Shown in pieces: positions 5,255 to 8,564 of a DNA stretch of 8,564 bases. The stretch's first letter is position 1. The number at the start of each line of letters is the position of its first letter. The notes beneath the pieces were generated by a model. It ran no database searches. It was not told where the DNA came from and saw nothing but the letters and a program-made list of their open reading frames with translations. Source of the stretch: Clostridiaceae bacterium (GTDB lineage Bacteria; Bacillota; Clostridia; Oscillospirales; Acutalibacteraceae); contig JAEDGF010000077.1 in the NCBI GenBank assembly GCA_016297645.1, positions 1 through 8,564 of the forward strand. The letters are read 5' to 3'. The translations under genes and the position numbers were made by a program.

Positions 5255-7885
5255 ATGAGTAAAAAGTTTTGTTACCTTTTCTCGGAAGGCAACGCCAACA
5301 TGAGAGAACTTCTCGGCGGTAAAGGCGCAAACCTTGCCGAGATGACCAACATCGGCCTGCCCGTTCCCCAAGGCTTTACGATCTCCACCGAAGCCTGCAC
5401 TCAGTACTATGAGGACGGCAAAGAGATCAATCCCGAGATCATGGCTGAAATCAACGAGTACATCGTCAAGATGGAAGGCATTACAGGCAAAAAATTCGGC
5501 GATAAGGAAAATCCCCTTCTCGTTTCCGTCCGTTCCGGCGCACGCGCTTCCATGCCCGGCATGATGGACACCATCCTCAACCTCGGTCTTAACGAAGAAG
5601 TTGTCGAGGTTATCGCAGCTAAGTCCGGCAATCCCCGTTGGGCTTGGGACTGCTACAGAAGATTCATTCAGATGTATTCCGATGTCGTTATGGAAGTCGG
5701 CAAGAAATACTTCGAGCAGCTCATCGACGCCATGAAAGAGGCAAAGGGCGTTACACAGGATGTCGAGCTTACCGCCGACGACCTCAAAGAGCTTGCACGC
5801 CAGTTCAAGGAAGAATACAAGGCAAAAATCGGCGCAGACTTCCCCTCCGATCCCAAAGAACAGCTCTTCGGCGCTATCAAAGCCGTTTTCCGTTCATGGG
5901 ATAACCCCCGTGCAAATGTTTATCGCCGCGACAACGATATCCCCTATTCATGGGGCACCGCAGTAAATGTTCAGTCCATGGCATTCGGCAACATGGGTGA
6001 TGACTGCGGCACAGGCGTTGCTTTCACTCGTGACCCCGCAACAGGCGCTAAGGGCCTCTTCGGTGAGTTCCTCACCAACGCTCAGGGCGAAGATGTTGTT
6101 GCAGGCGTTCGTACCCCCATGCACATTCAGGAAATGGCAGATAAATTCCCCGAGGCTTTCGAGCAGTTCAAGGGCGTTTGCGCTACTCTCGAAAACCATT
6201 ACAGAGATATGCAGGACATGGAGTTCACCGTTGAACACGGCAAGCTCTTCATGCTCCAAACCCGTAACGGCAAGAGAACGGCTCAGGCTGCTCTCAAAAT
6301 CGCCTGCGACCTCGTTGACGAGGGCATGAGAACCCCCGAGGAAGCAGTCGCAATGATCGACCCCAGAAACCTCGACACTCTTCTTCATCCCCAGTTCGAT
6401 ACAAAGGCTCTCAAAACAGCTACACCTCTCGGCAAGGGTCTCGGCGCATCTCCCGGTGCTGCCTGCGGTAAAGTCGTTTTCACCGCCGAGGACGCTTGCG
6501 CGTGGAAAGAAAGAGGCGAGAAGGTCGTTCTTGTCCGTCTTGAAACCTCTCCCGAAGATATCACCGGCATGAAGGCTTCTCAGGGCATTCTCACCGTTCG
6601 CGGCGGTATGACCTCTCACGCAGCCGTTGTTGCCCGCGGTATGGGTACCTGCTGCGTTTCCGGCTGCACAGCGATAGCTATGGACGAGGAGAACAAGCAG
6701 TTCACCCTCGCAGGCACCACCTTCCATGAGGGTGATGTTATCTCCATCGACGGCACCACCGGCAACATCTACGCCGGCGCTATCCCCACCGTTGACGCCT
6801 CCATCGCAGGCGAGTTCGGCAGAATCATGGCTTGGGCTGACGAGTTCAGAACTCTTAAAGTCCGCACCAACGCCGATACACCCAAAGACGCCATCAAGGC
6901 TGTTGAGCTTGGCGCAGAGGGCATCGGTCTTTGCCGTACCGAGCATATGTTCTTCGAAGCTGACAGAATCGCCGCATTCCGTGAGATGATTTGCGCCGAT
7001 ACCGTTGAAGCAAGAGAAGCTGCTCTTGAAAAGATTCTTCCCTATCAGCAGGGTGACTTCGAGGCTCTCTATGAGGCTCTTGAAGGCAAGCCCGTTACCA
7101 TTCGTTTCCTTGATCCGCCGCTTCACGAGTTTGTTCCCACCGAGGAAGCCGACATTGAAGCTCTCGCAAAGGCTCAGGGCAAGACAGTTGAAGCTATAAA
7201 GACTCTTATCGCTTCTCTCCACGAGTTCAACCCCATGATGGGTCACCGCGGATGCCGTCTTACCGTCACCTATCCCGAAATCGCAAAGATGCAGACCAGA
7301 GCTGTCATCCGCGCTGCCGTCAATGTTCAGAAGAAGCACGCTGACTGGACCGTTAAGCCTGAGATCATGATTCCCCTTGTCGGCGAAGTCAAGGAGTTCA
7401 AGTTTGTTAAGAACATCGTTGTTGCTACCGCCGATGAAGAGATCGCAAAGGCAGGTATCGACCTCAAATACGAAGTCGGCACAATGATCGAAATCCCGAG
7501 AGCAGCTCTTACCGCTGACGAGATCGCAAAAGAAGCTGATTTCTTCTGCTTCGGCACAAACGACCTCACTCAGATGACCTTCGGTTTCAGCCGTGACGAT
7601 GCCGGTAAGTTCCTCAACGCTTACTATGACACCAAGATCTTTGAGAACGATCCGTTCGCAAAGCTCGATCAGAAGGGCGTAGGCAAGCTCATGAAGATGG
7701 CTCTCGACCTCGGCAAGCCCGTAAATCCGCACCTCCACTGCGGTATCTGCGGCGAGCACGGCGGCGACCCCACATCCGTTGAGTTCTGCCACAAGATCGG
7801 ACTTGACTATGTCTCCTGCTCACCCTTCCGTGTTCCGATCGCTCGCCTCGCAGCAGCACAGGCAGCTATTAGCGAAAAGCGCTAA
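5255..7885 (+). CDS. ppdK: Pyruvate, phosphate dikinase
   Basis: This 876-residue cytoplasmic enzyme reversibly converts pyruvate, ATP and Pi to PEP, AMP and PPi. In anaerobic Clostridia it often works with PPi-dependent glycolysis. The length matches the C. symbiosum enzyme (874). The N-terminal ATP-grasp domain (about 1-340) contains GGKGANLAEM with K23 and SVRSGA with R93. The phosphohistidine domain (about 390-510) carries GGMTSHAAVVAR with catalytic H455. The C-terminal TIM barrel (about 530-876) has R561 in LCRTEHMFF, the GTNDLTQM motif (767-774), and HCGICGEHGGDP with catalytic C832. All key residues are intact. I start at ATG 5255, preceded by GGAGG (5244-5248); an in-frame ATG at 5039 lies upstream of the promoter and encodes a Lys/Arg-rich stretch with no family match. 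ACG and GCG codons are rare and CTC, GTT, GCT and ACC common, unlike the upstream genes, consistent with high expression. Confidence 0.98.
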   Translation: MSKKFCYLFSEGNANMRELLGGKGANLAEMTNIGLPVPQGFTISTEACTQYYEDGKEINPEIMAEINEYIVKMEGITGKKFGDKENPLLVSVRSGARASMPGMMDTILNLGLNEEVVEVIAAKSGNPRWAWDCYRRFIQMYSDVVMEVGKKYFEQLIDAMKEAKGVTQDVELTADDLKELARQFKEEYKAKIGADFPSDPKEQLFGAIKAVFRSWDNPRANVYRRDNDIPYSWGTAVNVQSMAFGNMGDDCGTGVAFTRDPATGAKGLFGEFLTNAQGEDVVAGVRTPMHIQEMADKFPEAFEQFKGVCATLENHYRDMQDMEFTVEHGKLFMLQTRNGKRTAQAALKIACDLVDEGMRTPEEAVAMIDPRNLDTLLHPQFDTKALKTATPLGKGLGASPGAACGKVVFTAEDACAWKERGEKVVLVRLETSPEDITGMKASQGILTVRGGMTSHAAVVARGMGTCCVSGCTAIAMDEENKQFTLAGTTFHEGDVISIDGTTGNIYAGAIPTVDASIAGEFGRIMAWADEFRTLKVRTNADTPKDAIKAVELGAEGIGLCRTEHMFFEADRIAAFREMICADTVEAREAALEKILPYQQGDFEALYEALEGKPVTIRFLDPPLHEFVPTEEADIEALAKAQGKTVEAIKTLIASLHEFNPMMGHRGCRLTVTYPEIAKMQTRAVIRAAVNVQKKHADWTVKPEIMIPLVGEVKEFKFVKNIVVATADEEIAKAGIDLKYEVGTMIEIPRAALTADEIAKEADFFCFGTNDLTQMTFGFSRDDAGKFLNAYYDTKIFENDPFAKLDQKGVGKLMKMALDLGKPVNPHLHCGICGEHGGDPTSVEFCHKIGLDYVSCSPFRVPIARLAAAQAAISEKR

Positions 7886-7910
7886 TCAGCAGTTAGCGAA
7901 CAACGCAACA
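7863..7910 (+). repeat. 24-bp imperfect tandem repeat across the ppdK stop
   Basis: Bases 7863-7886 and 7887-7910 match at 17 of 24 positions by eye, including an exact TTAGCGAA at 7869-7876 and 7893-7900. The period is eight codons, and read past the stop the second copy encodes AVSEQR beside the ppdK ending AISEKR. It may be an old duplication of the gene end or a recombination scar near the suspected element boundary. Confidence 0.5.
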
Positions 7911-7923
7911 AGTTAATAGTATT

Positions 7924-7960
7924 CGCCCACATTATCGAAAGATGGTGTGGGCGTTTTTTT
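7924..7960 (+). terminator. Intrinsic terminator 1 after ppdK
   Basis: A 13-bp stem (7924-7936 with 7941-7953, two G-U pairs) closes on a GAAA tetraloop and is followed by seven T (7954-7960). This is a textbook strong terminator for the ppdK transcript. Confidence 0.95.
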
Positions 7961-8002
7961 GGCTCTAATCGCTACAAGTTGTAGAGGTTAGAGCCTTTTT
8001 TT
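7961..8002 (+). terminator. Intrinsic terminator 2
   Basis: GGCTCTAATC (7961-7970) pairs with GGTTAGAGCC (7986-7995). The inner part CTACAA/TTGTAG lengthens the stem, and seven T follow (7996-8002). It starts on the base after terminator 1 ends. Confidence 0.9.
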
Positions 8003-8009
8003 ATTTTCA

Positions 8010-8037
8010 GTCCATTCGCTTTGAATGGGCTTTTTTT
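8010..8037 (+). terminator. Intrinsic terminator 3
   Basis: GTCCATTC (8010-8017) pairs with GAATGGGC (8023-8030, one G-U) around a 5-base loop, followed by seven T (8031-8037) and a further T-rich stretch to about 8074. It is the third terminator in 115 bases. Confidence 0.88.
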
Positions 8038-8179
8038 ATTTTTTTCAAAATTTTTTAGGAAAATGGTTTTATTTTTGCCCTTCTCGACGGCTACTCCTTG
8101 AGGGCAAGTTGAAATGTTCAGTTTGTCCAAGCACCTTGACAACTGAATACACATTCAACAAGTACATTCCTGATCGGAG

Positions 8180-8185
8180 TATAAT
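8180..8185 (+). promoter_or_regulatory. Isolated perfect -10 (TATAAT) in the parA leader region
   Basis: TATAAT is perfect, but the only -35-like hexamer at a tolerable distance is TTCAAC (8154-8159, 20-base spacer). The consensus TTGACA at 8136-8141 is too far away and lies within a hairpin. Used as a promoter, it would give parA a leader of about 335 bases. Confidence 0.25.
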
Positions 8186-8435
8186 GCTCAGCCGGATGAA
8201 GGTGCGCCAAGAACCTCCTGCCCGTAAGGGTTATTACGGAAAGCAAGGTGGGTAGCGATTCCGAACTATTCTGAAATATCCGATTGCTACGGATAAGGCG
8301 ATGAAACGATTCAGGGATAATGATACTTCTCTACGGAGCTGGCGGAGTACCCGGCGGAGGTGAAATTCCTATGAGTTCGGTTAGCAACTGAACGCTTGTT
8401 GATTTCCTTTTATGCGTTTGGGGGATGAGATCGAA

Positions 8436-8486
8436 TTAAACGCAACGACTTAAGCGCAAAGGGATAACTACACTTTGCGTTTAAGT
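8436..8486 (+). promoter_or_regulatory. Mutually exclusive pairing switch before parA
   Basis: ACTTAAGCGCAAAG (8448-8461) pairs with CTTTGCGTTTAAGT (8473-8486) over 14 bp with one G-U. The same 3' arm (8475-8484) is also perfectly complementary over 10 bp to TTAAACGCAA (8436-8445). That segment can in turn pair by AAACGC (8438-8443) with GCGTTT (8414-8419). The alternatives exclude one another, as in attenuators or riboswitches. No T-run follows 8486, so any control would more likely be translational or protein-mediated than by intrinsic termination. The complementarity is seen directly; switching is inferred. Confidence 0.45.
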
Positions 8487-8525
8487 GGATCGAAAGATTC
8501 AAATCAAATGAAAGGAGGAAAGCCA

Positions 8526-8564
8526 ATGCCTAACTGTAAAACCATTGCTATCTGCAATCAGAAG
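8526..8564 (+). CDS. ParA/Soj-family ATPase, N-terminal fragment cut by window end
   Basis: Only 13 codons are present, reading MPNCKTIAICNQK. This matches the usual start of ParA/Soj-type partition ATPases, in which KTIA(I/V)xNQK leads directly into the deviant Walker A motif KGGxGKTT; the motif itself would begin at the last visible lysine. Such proteins dimerise on ATP and segregate plasmids, chromosomes or integrative conjugative elements. AGGAGG (8513-8518) lies seven bases before the ATG at 8526. An in-frame ATG at 8508 lies upstream of that site and is less likely to be used. It follows a long structured leader and is separated from ppdK by three terminators, so it is not part of the ppdK unit. 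The assignment rests on very few residues. Confidence 0.7.
   Translation, partial: MPNCKTIAICNQK

Larger units (their letters stand above)
8075..8507 (+). ncRNA. Candidate structured RNA / long leader upstream of parA
   Basis: About 430 bases without a convincing gene contain many local helices: TTGCCCT/AGGGCAA (8075-8081, 8101-8107); TTCAGTT/AACTGAA with an inner GTC/GAC (8117-8147); CCGTAA/TTACGG (8222-8227, 8234-8239); GTAGCGAT/ATTGCTAC (8252-8259, 8283-8290); GTTCGGTT/AACTGAAC with a 3-base loop (8375-8393); a 14-bp stem at 8448-8486; and a GAAA-capped stem at 8487-8500. They run up to the parA ribosome binding site. The density, and the G-U pairs in several stems, fit a transcribed structured RNA: a cis leader regulating parA, or an element-encoded RNA such as a replication or transfer control RNA. 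I could not assign it to a known family. The exact ends are uncertain. Confidence 0.5.

Noticed and set aside
5948..7792. 614-codon open frame on the minus strand opposite ppdK
   Set aside because: It lies wholly antisense to a clear ppdK. Its openness follows from ppdK avoiding codons whose complement gives stops; its translation resembles no family and has no RBS.
8025..8255. 76-codon plus-strand frame in the region before parA
   Set aside because: It starts in the T-run of terminator 3, has no RBS, and overlaps several hairpins. Its basic translation is typical of structured non-coding DNA. A conserved peptide is not strictly excluded.
8202..8410. Group II intron domain I
   Set aside because: GTGCGCC at 8202 resembles an intron 5' end, and ACTGAACGC with a nearby ATTTC (8387-8405) recalls the exon-binding arm of Ll.LtrB. 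However, no domain V hairpin or reverse transcriptase is present before parA starts 320 bases later, and the rest does not align.

Overview
The window looks like chromosome from a gut-type Clostridia (Bacillota), most likely near Oscillospiraceae/Ruminococcaceae, running into the edge of a mobile element. This placement is an inference. It rests on strong purine-rich Shine-Dalgarno sites, Gram-positive-style export signals, a bacterial pyruvate,phosphate dikinase very close in length and motifs to the Clostridium symbiosum enzyme, and a ParA start typical of clostridial conjugative elements and plasmids. All convincing genes are on the + strand.

Layout. Positions 3-62 hold an unidentified GC-rich paired element that may continue off the left edge. 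120-1406 is a membrane-anchored calcineurin-like metallophosphoesterase. A good sigma-A-type promoter (1495-1523) then drives a two-gene unit: a small secreted protein of unknown function (1589-2122) and a ketopantoate-reductase-family enzyme (2127-3146), closed by an intrinsic terminator. 3383-3973 is a single-pass membrane-anchored protein with a tentative DUF1307/YehR-like ectodomain. 4087-4974 is an N-acetylneuraminate lyase-type aldolase (nanA) with a hairpin in its leader. 5255-7885 is ppdK, preceded by a strong promoter with a perfect dyad over its -35 and a leader with two hairpins.

After ppdK the character changes. A 24-bp imperfect tandem repeat spans the ppdK stop codon. Three intrinsic terminators follow back to back (7924-8037), then an AT-rich stretch. 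About 430 bases of non-coding DNA rich in hairpins (8075-8507) lead to the first 13 codons of a ParA/Soj-family ATPase cut by the window end. The simplest reading is that housekeeping chromosome ends at ppdK and an integrated element (ICE or plasmid-like) begins around 7890-8040. No integrase, attachment site or second boundary is visible to prove it.

Function. The left part is a loose series of short transcription units: cell-surface proteins, one redox enzyme possibly for pantothenate, and sialic acid cleavage to pyruvate plus ManNAc. ppdK interconverts pyruvate and PEP, so nanA and ppdK share the pyruvate node, but they have separate control signals. The most interesting unexplained item is the parA leader. 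It contains segments that can pair in mutually exclusive ways (8436-8445 or 8448-8461 with 8473-8485) and an anti-SD-like CCTCCT (8214-8219) complementary to parA's own ribosome binding site.
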